Assembly: GCA_008933995.1 (NCBI GenBank)
Contig: WARS01000016.1
Span: 16,310,886 to 16,374,885 of the forward strand
DNA: 64,000 nt
Direction of reading: 5' to 3'
DNA from: Datnioides undecimradiatus
Lineage: Eukaryota; Chordata; Actinopteri; Lobotiformes; Datnioididae
Shown: positions 31,490 through 44,439 of the stretch, piece after piece
Position numbering within the stretch: the first letter of the stretch is position 1
Layout: every line of letters starts with the position of its first letter
Made by a program: the position numbers and the translations under genes
Notes under the pieces: model-generated
Databases searched by the model: none
What the model was told of the DNA's origin: nothing
The model's input: only the letters and a program-made list of their open reading frames with translations

Positions 31490-31700
31490 GCAGGGCCCGT
31501 CAGATAAGGATCACAAAGACAGAGACGTGCCTCCTAAAGTGATCACTCTCCGTCTGTGTTTTTGTTAAACGAGCGCGCCGAGGGCTGGATTGACAGCTCA
31601 TAGACTCCCTCTAATTGAATGTGATAGATTCAGTCATTAAGTTAATTGGCAGCTGGTTTTGATCAGGACCTGTCACACTCACTCAGAGATTTTATGGCAT
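31490..31700. promoter_or_regulatory. Candidate enhancer with PBX-MEIS-like and homeodomain sites
   Basis: GGATTGACAG at 31,587-31,596 is one base from the TGATTGACAG composite site of PBX-MEIS proteins. TAATTG at 31,612-31,617 and TTAATTG at 31,642-31,648 follow within 55 bp. It is a compact, non-repetitive, non-coding block about 14 kb upstream of msx. The function is inferred. Confidence 0.4.
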
Positions 31701-32929
31701 AATTTTTGTAGTCAATTGGTGAAGTCGCTCTCACAGTGAATACCAGGTCTGTGAGAACACACCGGGCCTTTCACTTGTGACTTTTCATCACGTCATGTTA
31801 ACAGCGTGTGCTGTGGAAATGTGTCGCTACTGACGCAACGGTAACATGCATCAGTGGGACAGGTACAAGCTAGTTACAGTTCTTGTGAACGTAATGTGTT
31901 GGTTTTGCAAATCTAGTCTGTATCAGTAAAAACTTTTAATCAGATTTTTCATTTTTTGCATGAAAAATAAAGTAAACACCCAACAAGTTTCATGAATCCT
32001 GAATCACGTGTAGGTTATATTAATTTTCAGCTGAAAATAGTCCCCGACAAAAACACTATTTACTTATTACTGAAACCTACAGCGTGCAGGTATTTTAGGA
32101 AATGAACTGTGTTAAAGTGACAATATATATTTTTACAAATTTTTAAAAGCATTTGTCCTGAGGAGGAGCAAATGGGTTTGGGAAGGTCAGAAATGATTGA
32201 AAGAAGGACTAATGTATTGTTGATATTGATCCTTTTATATCATTTGTTGACAACTAACAACTGTTCCTATGATTATGATCTATTGCTACAATATAATTCA
32301 AAAGTGTGAACAAACTAAAGACATATTATAAGAAAATAGGAAAATTGGGTTAATTTTAATGGGTTGGATGAACACTTTTTTCTTTATTGTCATGTCAATG
32401 ACAGCATGAATTGTCATAAATGTTGATACTTGTGCACAACTTTGGTGATTCTTTAACTTTGGCAGCATCGAAAGGTTCAGCCAGCCTCAGCTGTAGTTTG
32501 TGTTTAACTTGTTAATGTCAATTTACAATTGGTACTATGTTCTACAGAAAGAAATAGTAAATAATTCGTCTCCTTCAACATTTTAAAGGAGAGGAGACGA
32601 AGGGCGACTTATCAAATCTGTGAGCACCACAAGCAAAGATCCATTCTGTCTCATTGTCTCAGAGACAGATGCCTCAAACCTTGGCCAATAGAACATTAAA
32701 GGTAAAATGACTTTTTACTTTTTAAGGCATCTTTTTCCAACACTGGTTAAAGTACAGACTGATGATGCAACAGCCATAGGTAGACTTCAGTCTGACCACA
32801 GTTTCTTATTTGTCAAACCCTAAATCAGAAAATGTTGCTGTCTAAATGTGAAAAGGTCCTTCTTATACACCAAAACATCTCAGTAGAGTAGAGGAGGGGA
32901 CCCGTCGTAAAATAGCCAATAACACGTGT
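31701..32929. other. Gene desert segment
   Basis: No gene seen. It contains a fragment of repeat family R3 at about 32,430-32,530 and otherwise AT-rich DNA. Confidence 0.55.
32430..32530 (-). repeat. Interspersed repeat (family R3), fragment
   Basis: ACTTTGGTGATTCTTTAACT, GGCAGCATCGAAA and CAGCCTCAGCTGTAGTTTGT match the same family as the copies at 6,008 and 30,315. The rest of the element is missing. Confidence 0.6.
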
Positions 32930-33260
32930 TTCAAATTGGCCATTGGTTATAGATTGGTTTACAAGGCTGGCTGGTTATCGGCCCAGTGGCATTTCCCTGT
33001 GTTGATAAAGCACCAGGGAGTTGTGGGTCAATTAGTTTGCCACAGCAGAAATTCCTGCAGACAGCCAATTAAAGCTCCTGGCCTGAAGTCATGAAGCACG
33101 CTCTTCCTGTTGACGGCTCACGCAGTTATTCTGAGCCCCCCGGCAGCTCCTCACCAGCTCTGCCAGTGTAAAATCTTATTCTGAGTTCAGCGCTATTATG
33201 AGAGCACTTTAGGAGATCGAGCTGAAATTACTTTGAAAAAAAAAAACCCCAAAACACGTG
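32930..33260. promoter_or_regulatory. Candidate conserved non-coding block
   Basis: Unique-looking sequence of mixed composition with CAATTAAA at 33,066-33,073 and neighbouring AATTAGTTTG and CAATTA words. No coding frame. The idea that it serves msx is inference. Confidence 0.3.
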
Positions 33261-34139
33261 TGTGTTTGTGAGCGGCTGATGGACGGGGTTTTTTGGTGCA
33301 ATGCAGTGATTGAGTTCCTTATTTTGTACTTTTAAGTCACTGGAAAGCGTATGCAATAAGATAAACACCACATATAAAGAAATAAACAAAATCAAAAGGG
33401 GTTAAAACGAGTTCATCTGTTCAAAGGAACAGTCAGTGTGGGGATGATTGGAGCGTGGGCCAAAGTGGTGCCGAGTGTAGACAAAAGACGACAGGAGATG
33501 ATTGCAGGGAATCAATTTTCCATTCTGCTCGGTCTGTCTTTGTCACAATGGCCTCCACGGGCAAACCTATCTTCTGCAACGAGGAGGATAAACTTTTTAT
33601 GTTTTTCTTTTTACTTCTGAGTCAACCCCCCCTCTTCGCTGGAAAAAAGTACACTCGCTGTCACAAGCTTTTATTGTGAAGTCTTTTGTTCACGTACGGG
33701 CTGCAAATTGTTGTTTTTGTGACGTGACACAAACGAAGCATAAGAGTAAACACTGATCCATTGTGGGATGTCGGCAGAGGTTTGGAGATCACCAGATTCT
33801 TTATGGAGGGCAGGAAGAGCAGCAGCTGAGTCATAAGCTGACGTGTATGTGTGTGTGCTTGTGTGTGTGATGGGGTACTATAATGACCATCGAGTGCTCG
33901 TTCTCTACCAATCATCATCCTAACTAAAGCCTATAAATGAAGACCGAACACAGGGGCCACATTTTGCTCAAGAATACAAACCGTCGCCATCTCATTTATC
34001 CATTTTGCAGAAAGTGTAAAACTTCAAAGATGAACCATCTAATATGATCAGTTTCAGTCACACACCTGAGAGCAGTCTGATGTGTCTGTCTGTCTGAACG
34101 CCAGGGGCCTCAAATAAAACAGAGTTGCTTCCCGGGATC
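33261..34139. other. Gene desert segment
   Basis: No gene. Short open frames near 33,438-33,679 have no supporting splice sites, start context or recognisable domains. Confidence 0.5.
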
Positions 34140-34480
34140 ACTATCAAGCTTGCAGCTACGACTACATGCATAACCACTTATGATCACTTTTAACAAGTCT
34201 ATAGACACGCCGGGCGTCAGCTGATCCACGCCGACAGGCACAAGGAGCACCCCAGGAGAAATCCCCCTTTAAAGCCCAATTATCCCGTGGAGCCGGTGTC
34301 GTTTCAAAGGCCAACAGTAGAAGATGTTGGCCCCTGATAAGGGACACATGTGTTCCATCACACTTAATTGAAGCAGGGTTTCCTGAAAAAGAAACAACCC
34401 CGGAGCAATATGACAAAACAAACAGATTTAAGGACATAACAACTGTATTTGTAATAGGAACGTTTTTCATGGTGCATGGA
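34140..34480. promoter_or_regulatory. Candidate conserved non-coding block
   Basis: Non-repetitive, CpG-containing block with CCCAATTATCCC near 34,277 and CTTAATTGAAGC near 34,363. A 117-codon minus-strand frame across it has no recognisable protein character. Confidence 0.3.
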
Positions 34481-34541
34481 AATTGCTTTTTGTGGGGCAT
34501 ATTTCTTTTTTGCAAAAGTCATAGTTCAGCACAGCGTGGTG

Positions 34542-34547
34542 AGTGTG

Positions 34548-34582
<35 letters not shown>
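34542..34582. repeat. (TG)n microsatellite
   Basis: A TG tract of about 40 bp with GAGTG units at both ends, followed by a T-rich run. Confidence 0.9.
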
Positions 34583-35899
34583 GTATTTCTTCTTTGTCTT
34601 TTTTTTTTTTTTTTACTGGACATCATTCTGTCTTGGAGAGCACACCATGACGATAGGTTTCCAAACCTTCCCAAATTTGATTACAGGTCTGCAAAAACCT
34701 CAAACAATGCCGTGGCAAGCATGTCACTTACGGTCACAAGCCAAAGTCCTTCTCTGTTTTCTTTTTTCTTTTTTTCTTTTTTCCTTCCTCTTTCTTTTCA
34801 TCCTTATGATCTGAAGTTAAGAATAAAGACATAAGCCGTGCGTTTTAACAGGAAACACGCAGAACAAATTTACAGTAAAAAAAAATGGAGCTGAGCTGGA
34901 TGAAGGAAAAAGATAAATCTTGATTTGTGTGTAATGTAAACAAGAAAGCAGAGAATAGTGGCTTTAATTTTGGTACAAGTCAGTGCAGTTCTTGTTCAGC
35001 AATTACATCATCTTTTGTGTTTGGGGCGCTTTACCTTTTAGATAATTTTAAAGAACGAAAGTGAGAGGAAACAGGACAATGGTGAAGTTATTCCCACTTT
35101 TTAAAAATGAAAATACAGGAGCCTTCTGCATCTCATTCTGCGGAGCTGCTCCCAGTCTTTTCCCATGATCTGTAGGATGTATTTAGCATTTACAATTTCT
35201 CATTTAGGGGGATATTATTACCTCCTTGGCACCAAGCCCCGTTTTTTGGATCCCTCCCTTTAATGTTAAATCATGTGGACATTAAAGTCTTTCCTTGACT
35301 TACAAGACATGACATCTCTGGAAACATACAACCCAGGTCAAAGATGGAGCTCGTTAAAGGATTGCACACGACCACAAATTCACAGAGAGAAAAGGGGATA
35401 AAGAGAAAAAAAATGTTTAGTTAACTCAGACTTCAGTCGTCGGGGAAGCTCGGCTTTGTAACAGGCCGCTGGAGATGAGAGACAAAGACAGTTTTGTGCA
35501 GGCTTCTCAAAAAGGCTTCCCTGTCGTTCTCAGTTTATCACGGGAAAATTGTGTTTGTTATCGACAATGGCTTCTAACAAGCACCACAAGCAACGAGGGG
35601 ATATGACTGTAAGGAGATAAAACCTCAAAATAACGTACACTGTACTTTTCTCCCTCTGATGTTAAATTAAGACCACGTTTTTTAAAAAGGTCAGATATGA
35701 TTAAAAGCTTGTGCACGCAAAGCGTTTTCCCATTTTTTTCCAGTGGCACCTGACTAACGCAACATTGGCTCTTCTCTCATTTTTATTAAGCAAACCAGCC
35801 CTTCTTCCCCACAACTGCTCCACCTTTAATCATTGCTAAAACATACTTAATATGCATCATTCAGCCAATAATTCTCACTTTCAAAGAACAGAGAAATCT
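34583..35899. other. Gene desert segment
   Basis: No gene seen. It has a long pyrimidine run near 34,755-34,800 and otherwise unstructured DNA. Confidence 0.5.
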
Positions 35900-36420
35900 C
35901 AAATTGACTTGCTTAGTCCTCGCGGTGTCTGTAGCCAGCAGTCAGTCAGGCATAACTACAGCTAACTGTTTGTCTCATTAACTGCAGTTTGTATCCCATT
36001 AAACCAAGCCAGGGGGACACTTAATGACCCCACAGACGAGCAAATTACAGAGTTAATATTGTGATCTTTAATTAGACTTTACTAGCAGCTTAAGATTTGG
36101 AAAAGTTATTTTAAAGTCTTATTTTTCCGTAGAAATCCAAGAGACAAGGATACAGCTCCATGAGACAAGTTTACGCAACCCGTAACTGGTCAATAATCCC
36201 ATTCGCTTCATTTGGAGCATTTTTTCCCCCTTCTATCTTGCTAAAATGCCCAACATCATGATGCAATTTGGGTTTTTTAATCACCGTTTTAGCAGTTACA
36301 GCGCGGTTGTCCGATTTCCTGTAACAAAAGTGTGTAGTGCCATTAGCGCAAGTAATTCCACACAGCAGGCCTCCAGTTGTGCATGTGATCAGAGGAGATG
36401 AAAACAACAGGCTTCACAAT
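35900..36420. promoter_or_regulatory. Candidate conserved non-coding block
   Basis: Contains TTAATTAG at 36,068-36,075 and several ATTAA words (35,967, 35,999, 36,054) in non-repetitive sequence. No coding support. It is among the denser homeodomain-site clusters in the desert. Confidence 0.3.
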
Positions 36421-38050
36421 GGAAAACCTGAGCTAATGTCCTCGATCGTCCCACCTTGTTGTGGTGATTTTCTGGGGCAATTACGTTCAGTAGGCATTAT
36501 GAGTTAGATGGGATATATTCCCTCAGCGCTGTTGTTCTGGGGAGAGCGTGTGTTTATGCAAGTTCACGCTGGATTTCAGGTGTGTTTAGTGTTACACCAT
36601 CTCACATACTGAAACGTGTGACAGTCCCCTAAGATTTCCTAAATGGGTCTGGAGGAGTGCTGGAAAGTTATCGCAAGGTCAGCAGTGAGTCATAGAGCTG
36701 ACGGCAGACCACTGGGGAGTGTGGTGCAGCGCTGGGATAGTTTGCTACTGTGTCATCGTTACATTAAGAGATGTCAAGGCCGGGCTTTTTAATTACTGCC
36801 ACAAAGGATCCCCTCTTCTCTCAGCGTTGGTCTGCACAACTCATTTCATGGAGAACCACGCACCTATAGTAAAAGTGTATTTTTACACATACCCAGTGCC
36901 ATGTACACGCAGGCTAACCCCACCGTTTTGGCTCGCTCCACCTTTCAGTCCGATGCAGAAGTCAAACAAGCAAAGCCACGCAGCGGGTCACATATTGAAA
37001 ATTGTGCACTTATAGAGTGAAAAGCAAAACAGCGAATTCTTGTCCTGTTTTAAACTTTGTCTTATATAAACGTAGCCAGGGCTGGGGTGATATCTGATAA
37101 AATAGATCAAAATTACATTATTGGCTTTTATAGCCCACTGAAAACATAGCCCAAAGGTATGCTATTTGGCAGAGAGCAGCTCGTAATATGTCTAAGAATT
37201 GTTACCATCTGGCTTGACTGCAGGGAATGCTTCTCTCTTAAAAACCTCAAAGTCAAAATGATACAAGTAAAACCCAGCATTCATAACCAGGTTGGCTTTT
37301 TATGGATGCCTGTCCACATCGATTTGGCTCCACAGTGTCTTGAAGATAACTCATGCTATTTAGAAGTATCTTTTTTTTCCCTTCTAAACGTGGGTTTCAC
37401 CTTTTCTCTCTGGTGCTGCTATAGAATTATATAGTATGATGCATGGTGATTCCTGCCTTGGAGAGGAGCTGTTCTTTGTGAAATGTCTTATTTTTGTTCT
37501 AACAGTCAATCCTTTCAGATGCAGTAAGTTGTAGAGATAAGGTAGAAAATAGAGCATCGGTATCAGTTTTAAGTTTACGTCCTCGGTTTCATCAATACAA
37601 ACTCTGCGAAAAACACAATACAATATGCAATCACTCTGTGTGGATGAGAAAATGTTATCCCCTGACATTTTAACCCCTTTTTTTCGGAGCTACACCCTTC
37701 TAATCGCAGTGCTGTACACAGTTTCAGCCCCCATTACCTTATTATGAGATTACAATGTCAATGTGCTCAGAATTGTGACAATTACAGTAAGTGGTGGAGT
37801 AATTTTCAGCATTAAATGGGGTCTTTGTGCGCTATGTTGCTGTATATTTCCGCGGCCTGTCATAGGTTGAAAGAGGGCATTCTGGCATTGAGTCAAAAAT
37901 ACATTTTCATATGTTTAGTGAGGTGAGCAGATGCATACAGATGCATATGTAAGAATTGGAGCACAATGCCTGTATAAAGCAGGGTTACATATTCATATTA
38001 GAACACTGAGAGTCACACTGACAGGCTGCAATAGAGCAGGAATCCCTGTA

Positions 38051-38083
<33 letters not shown>

Positions 38084-38384
38084 ACTGAGGCCTGTGGCAT
38101 ATGAAACATGAGTCCCTGTTTAGCAGTGTGAACCGTGGGGGGGTGAGGGGGTGGCAGGGAGCTGTTTTCTCAATGCCTCCTTGACCTGTCACTATTGATG
38201 ATGTGTGTGTGTGTGTGTGTGTGTGTATGTATGCATGTGCATGTGAGTGTGTGAGAATCCAGCAGACAACTACAGGGGACAGCCACCCCCTCCCCCCCCA
38301 CTGCCGATATCCTCTCATGCCACCACCCCCCTCCTCCCTCCCCACCTCTCTGCCTCCTCTCCTCCCCTCTCCTGGCGCCCCGGT
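36421..38384. other. Gene desert with microsatellites and G-rich/C-rich tracts
   Basis: No gene. TG tracts lie at 38,054-38,082 and 38,202-38,254. A G-rich run is at 38,136-38,160 and a C-rich tract at 38,285-38,378. Open frames across this part reflect the repeats. Confidence 0.55.
38054..38254. repeat. Two (TG)n microsatellites
   Basis: TG tracts at 38,054-38,082 and 38,202-38,254 (the second degenerating into TATG/CATG words) on either side of a G-rich run. Confidence 0.9.
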
Positions 38385-38740
38385 ATGAGAGAGAAAGCTG
38401 TTGTTAATAAAAAGTTTTCAAAGAATGGGATGAAAAGGGAGGTGAAATTGAGCGGCCCTGGCTGTATTATTTCTTCTCCGTATGGGAGCTGGCCTCTCGC
38501 GGTCTCTCCGACGCTCTCGGACCAGGAGGGGGTCGCTGGCTCGGTGACCATTACTGCCCCGGGGCCAAAGCAAATGATTTGCCTCTCTGAGGCTTCAAAG
38601 GGGAGCAATTACACTTAAGTAACCAAATGAAAAGATAGCCCAGCTTGGCAGCAGTTTGGGGGAAACAGTGGAGGCCTTTGAGGGAAGAGGCACCACACCT
38701 CAGGAGTAATATGTAACAGCTCGCATCACAGAGAAAAAAA
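38385..38740. promoter_or_regulatory. Candidate conserved non-coding block
   Basis: A compact block of balanced composition with TTAATAAAAAG near 38,404 and CAATTACACTTAAGTAACC near 38,606, distinct from the low-complexity DNA before it. It has no credible reading frame. It lies about 7 kb upstream of msx; enhancer function is inferred. Confidence 0.3.
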
Positions 38741-41700
38741 AGAGAGAAGAAGAAAATAAACAACAGAATATTCTGCCACTGAATTCAGAAGAAAAAAGGT
38801 GCTGAAACCTGCCCAAACCAAAACAACAACATCATTTAGAGTGGTTTACCAACCCAGCCGATAGCTTTTAAAGCAATTGTGGCCATACAGAAATACAGAC
38901 CCAACCACTGGCCACTTTGGCTAGCATATCACATAAACACATACTGTATGCAACATTATATTGTGGCAAATTTAGAAGAAATTAGATCTGAAAATTGTTT
39001 TTTCAAATTGTTCTACACATGTGTCACGCTCTAATTTCACCACTAGTTACTTGAGATAAGCCTCAGAAAAGATCTGATCTCTCTGCCACAGAAACACTGC
39101 CTGTGTTTGTTTGAATGTGAAAATTGTAATTAATGTTGACACAAAGTTCAAAAAGATATGCAAGTGTTTCCCATCCAGTTGAGCTTGATGATGCTAAAAC
39201 AAGATATGAATCACCCCTGTGCTGAATCAACTGCGTGTGCAACACAATGAATAACATTAATTGCAATCTTGAGAGCCATGAATTGCAGTTCTGTGAGTGG
39301 CACACATAAAGTCAGCCTCTCCCCGCTGATAAAAGACTTGAAAAAGGCCCTATTGAGTGAAGTGGAGACTGGGAGTTTGGTAGGGGAGCTCACCTGTGGA
39401 GAGGAGTCTATAGCTGCATAGAAGGCCCAACAGCTGCCAGGGTTGTAAGTCTAGGCACCTAGCAGAGCCGCAGAATGGGAAATGCAAGGCACTCTTTCAA
39501 TGCTCTGCCACTTAGTAACAGAAGGCATGTGCCAAACTTGCAGAAAGAGAATGAAAACTCCCCCTTCGGAGTTCACTAAATATCAGCAGCGACTCTCTTT
39601 TTATCTCCTCCCCTCACCCCCTCCTCCTCTCTTTCTCTTTTCTCCCTCTCCTTTAGTCTATTATAATTCCTCCATAAAAGAACAATGGTTGACTGAAAGA
39701 CCCCCAAACCACAGAGATATACCAACAATCGGCAGGGAGAAGGAAAAAGGGGGGACTCAGCTGAAGTGTGGAAGCCATCAATTACTGAGGGCCTAAAGTT
39801 AACATCCCAGCAGGATACATGCATTAGAATGCAGATATAGGCAGGCCATGGGCAGCAGATGCCTAGCGGAGCGGTCAAAAGAGCACCCTGAGCCCACGAG
39901 AGGACATATGCAATGTGGGAGACTTTTGCCTTGGAATCTACAGAAGAATAGAAAATTAAATTGAATGATGATTGTAGTAGCGGCTCAAAAGGACCATTGT
40001 GTGCAACTAACTGGAATTATGGGTTTGAAATGTGACAAACAACTGACATCTCACATAATGGATGCCAATACACATGGCTGCGGTGCAGCCTCAATAAATC
40101 TCACACATCATCAGCGAGATTGCCACGGATCTGGGGTTCGCTGCTGCAACAAGTGGCCCTGTCAGCTCCAGTCGGCTCGAAAACGCACCGTGATTCCTCT
40201 GCATGCACTGCCCTAACAGGATTTTCCCCTCTCACCACATCTCTCTATTCTAGCCGCTCAGCAAGACTCAGCCCTCTGGGCTTCCTCGCGCTGCTAATTT
40301 ACACTAGCCTGCAGGCTATCTCCAGAGTCAGAACAGTGCAATTGTATTTTCAGGCTCATTAAGCAATAGCACAGAATAAGGGAGCTCTTACCCCCCATCT
40401 ACTTTCCCGTCCACGCTCTGTTCAGCGGGAGAGAAAGGAGAGTATGGAGGAGATAAAAGGTGGGATAAAGAAATGGAACAAAGTGCTGAATTATAGTTGT
40501 GAGGCTCTATCAGGTTGTTTGTGTTTATTACATTGGTTTGTTTGGGAGTTGGGGTTGAGGAGGAGGAGGAGGAGGAGAGCCTGCACAGTCGCTGCTCTCA
40601 ATCTTCTGAGAACCAATCCGGCTGCTCGGTAGCAGCCCTATTCAGGATCAACCCATGCTTGTTTATTTGAAAGAGACCCCGCTTTTTTAACTTCCCACCC
40701 TCTCCATTGTTCCGCTTCTCATGGGGAGGACTTTGAAATTGTAATCTCAGGATATTCAAACACACACATTTGTTCTGACCTTTGGTGCCTGCAATAACAT
40801 TATTACTATCAGACAGGCATTGTCAATTTGGATCTATGCTGTGCTGATTTTACACTTTTGTTGACTTATGAAAGATTTATATGATGAGTTTAATTGAGAA
40901 ATGGGTGCAGGAACAAGTCACAAACATCCATTATTATATTAATAAGAACAAAATAGTAAGGTATTTAGACTTAACTCTACTTATTCTCAAAATTTAAGCA
41001 CACAACAGTCAGTAACTGCTGACTAAGATCTCTTTGGTTTGTTTTTCAGTTTAACATTTTATCAAGCACTAATATAACAAGCCTGGTAACGTAGCCAGTT
41101 GTAAACTGTCACAGATTTTACATGTGAGACAAGGATTTTACCTCATGGTAAGTCACTTTTCCAGTCACAAATCTTCTTTTATAACAACAAAATGTTGCTT
41201 TTATCATTTTCTGTCATTGTACGGAAGATGATTTCTGTTATTATTCACTTTTCCAGAGCATATACAAACAACACAAATTATCAATGTAATCTATCCTTCA
41301 TTTAGAAGAATCCGGCTGTATGGGAGCTTTAGATTTACAGCCAACTATAAAGAGTGAATTAGTTACAGTCTTATTAAATGTAATGATGACATGAAACAAA
41401 AAGAAGAAAATTGGTTGCAACAAATTTCTTATTTTTTTCACAGAGTTTACATGCCAGCTAATACATTTTTATGACCTGCAAAAGAAAAGATTTCAGATAA
41501 TATATTCCCAATTGCTGTAATTTATACAATGGTTGCTGGTTTTGGCCTCACTGGGATTTGAAGCCAACAGTAAAAGAGAAAATTGATGCTGCTGCCTTAG
41601 GGGTTTTTTTTTCTCAAATCTTCTGCATCACAGCTTTGGCTGCTAAGAGCGTATGAGATTGTGGCGACATTCTTCGGTTTGTGAATGAGACCACAGAGTA

Positions 41701-44084
41701 GCCACACAAAGTTCCTCATCCCCAGTCCTCAGCCTAACTCGCCCACTCGCATTGTCTCTAGACTTTCCTCAAGAATGTAGATTTCTATGGCCGACGGCAA
41801 GCCAGACAGAATTGCCAATTGCATTGTCACCTCTTGTGGTTTTTCTCCTTAACAATCTCTATTGGCAGCAGAGTTCAGGAGGAACCCTCTCAACGAAAAC
41901 ATCTGTTCTTGAAGATGCTCAAGAGGGAAACAGCATTAAAGATGTTATTCAAAAATGTCGCTATCAGTATAGGAGTAAACATCAATTTCAGCTCAAGCTC
42001 AAAATGCAAATTCCACCACCACAGCAGTAAGAAATAAACCCTGTTGTGTTTAGGTTTGGGTTCAAAACAGCTGCCATTACAGGACACTCCTTCCCCTGAT
42101 TGCTTTTTTACAATCCAAAAAAGAAGTCATGATGAAGGCAATTTGCTTCCTTCACTTCAGCACGGCAAGAATATTTCCCTCATTACCGTGCATTCAAACA
42201 CAGGGCACTCTGATGCCACAAGAGGAAGTGGCTTTGGCAGAAAATGTCAAACCAGCATTTAAGTGCAGGATTGAAGGCGGTCTGATGTGGATTGGATCAA
42301 CTTGTTAAGTCAAATGAAAGGTCAAGATATTTTTCCACAGTATTGAGCAACCCTAAAAACAGCTATTTAAGCTGCCGTTAGATGGAGGATGCCGTGCTGG
42401 TCACCTTATGCGAGAGAGGCAGCAAAGGTTGAGGCGTGGGTAAAGGCAGAGAGTTACAATACTACAAGAAAAGACAGATAGTTACATCTTGTTTTCATTC
42501 AAACATGAAGACTAAACTTTCCCACGGTAAGGTCCTGTCCTACACCTTGCATCTGATCACTTGAGGTGAACCACGCCTCTCCTGCTAATTTCAGACAAAC
42601 TGTGAGAGGGAGAGTCACGCACTGGAACGCACTTGTTTGTCCTCATCTGCTCTGCACTGTCATCAGCAAAGTGTCCATCTCGTTGAGGCCTGCAGCTACA
42701 GGTCTTTGTGCCACTGTCGACACATCTCACAAGGATTGGGTTCCACAGCTCGCTCGCTTCTCTAAAAGATCTGTTTGTTTGTCAGAGGGCCTCACTACAG
42801 CAGGGAATTCACACATTGTTGATGGAGGGTAGACACCAGCTCACCTGGGCTCCCACAAAGTCTGAGTTCATCAGATGATGGCGCAGAGTCTGGTCTTGAT
42901 TGGATCGTCTTTTGACTAAGAAAACAAATGTATGATGTGATCACTTTGTAAAATTGTTCCCTCACTTGGCACTTGCACTTAATGAACCGGCTAAGTGGTT
43001 TCATCGAAGCATGAGAGTACTGAACGCGACCCCCACACGTACATGTGAAAAAGTTCGCATTTCTGGTGCTGGCTGAGGGGGAAAGTGTGTTCTATCGAGC
43101 TTGCACTGACCTTGAAGGACAGATCTGCTTTCAAACTCGCTAACACCTTCTGACATAGTTCACTAGCCTGCATGCTGTTACTGAAATGTCTTTTGGGGTA
43201 GGGGAGAGGGGGCCCGGAGCTAAATACACTGGACCAAACACCAGGGGAGGAGAGGTAAGTGTACTTCTTGTGTAGATTTATCTCTGGGTGTACCTGTATC
43301 GGATGAATCTCTGTATGAGTCTGTGTGCTCCGCGAACTGGCTCTCATCCCCCTCTTGCACGACACTGCAGAGATGAGATAGAGAAAAGGGTACACACGGT
43401 CGTTGGGATTTAAACCCAAACCAGCTGGGTGACGAGAGGCCCCCGGTGTGTGAGGAGACAGAGGGCCGGCTTTGTCAAATAGAAAATGAAGGCGCGGACT
43501 CAACATCAGGATTTACTCAAGTTGAATCGTCAAACAGAGTTGTGCCTCTCAACTGATGAGGGGTAAATTGTTCTTTGCACCTAAGTTCTGTCAAGAGGCT
43601 GATCATTAGTGGTCTCAAGTTAGTGTCACTCAAACACTCTTTTGTTTTTTTGTAGTTTTTTTGAGATGGCAACAAAATTTTAGTTGCACAGCGATTATAT
43701 GCTGCAAAACACAACCAACTACTTGCGGTTTCTGAACAAGACCAGCCTAATAGGTTAATGAGTCATTTTTTTCATCTAATTAAGCATCAAGAGCACTAAT
43801 AAAGTAATTTAGTGGAGTCAAACAGGGTGGACAAGAGAAGTTCTTGGATTAAACACTACTGCAGGAGATGATTTATCCATTTTCTCTTTTGGTAACTACT
43901 TATTCGTATACGATTGTGGAGCTCTCAGAGGGCTGATGATGTCCTGGAGGTGCTTCTGACACTTTTAATGAGATGTCATCACAGAGGCATGTATGTCTCC
44001 TGATACAAAGCACTGAGAGGAAGGAAATAATTATCTGATAGAGAAGAAAAAAATAGACAATGAAGTAAATGTAGTCAATTGCTG
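38741..44084. other. Distal upstream region of msx
   Basis: No gene supported. A 171-codon minus-strand frame at 42,991-43,506 has no recognisable domain and a weak start context. Several stretches (for example 39,200-39,420, 40,060-40,260, 41,560-41,760) look non-repetitive and could be regulatory, but show no specific motif cluster I can defend. Confidence 0.5.
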
Positions 44085-44410
44085 CCCAAAAGTACAATTT
44101 TGAAGTACTTCTACTTCTTTTTTTTTTTTTGCAACTTTATAATTCTTCATTTCACCTCACAGGAAAATATTGCACTTTTTAGTCCACCATATTTATCTGT
44201 TACTGGTTGCTGTGCAAGACTTTATTCACAAAGCACATGATAAACCTCTGAAATGCGAATTTATTGCAGATTAAACTGTCTTATATGTTATATATAGTAC
44301 TTAGAATGAACTACACATCGACTATTTACAACAATAAAATGCTGCTAACGGGTTTTAAGAATGTAATAAATATATATTAATTTTTAAATTCATTGTGCTG
44401 ATACACTTAG
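44085..44410 (+). repeat. Interspersed repeat (family R1), long degenerate copy
   Basis: AAAGTACAATTTTGAAGTAC, GGAAAATATTGCACTTTTTA, GTCCACCATATTTATCTGTT, CACATGATAAACCTC, TTGCAGATTAAACTG and AATAAAATGCTGCTAACG follow in the order I remember for this family. It is the most complete of the three copies and lies 1.7 kb upstream of msx. Confidence 0.65.
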
Positions 44411-44439
44411 GCTCCTTTTACTGAAGAGACTGATATATC

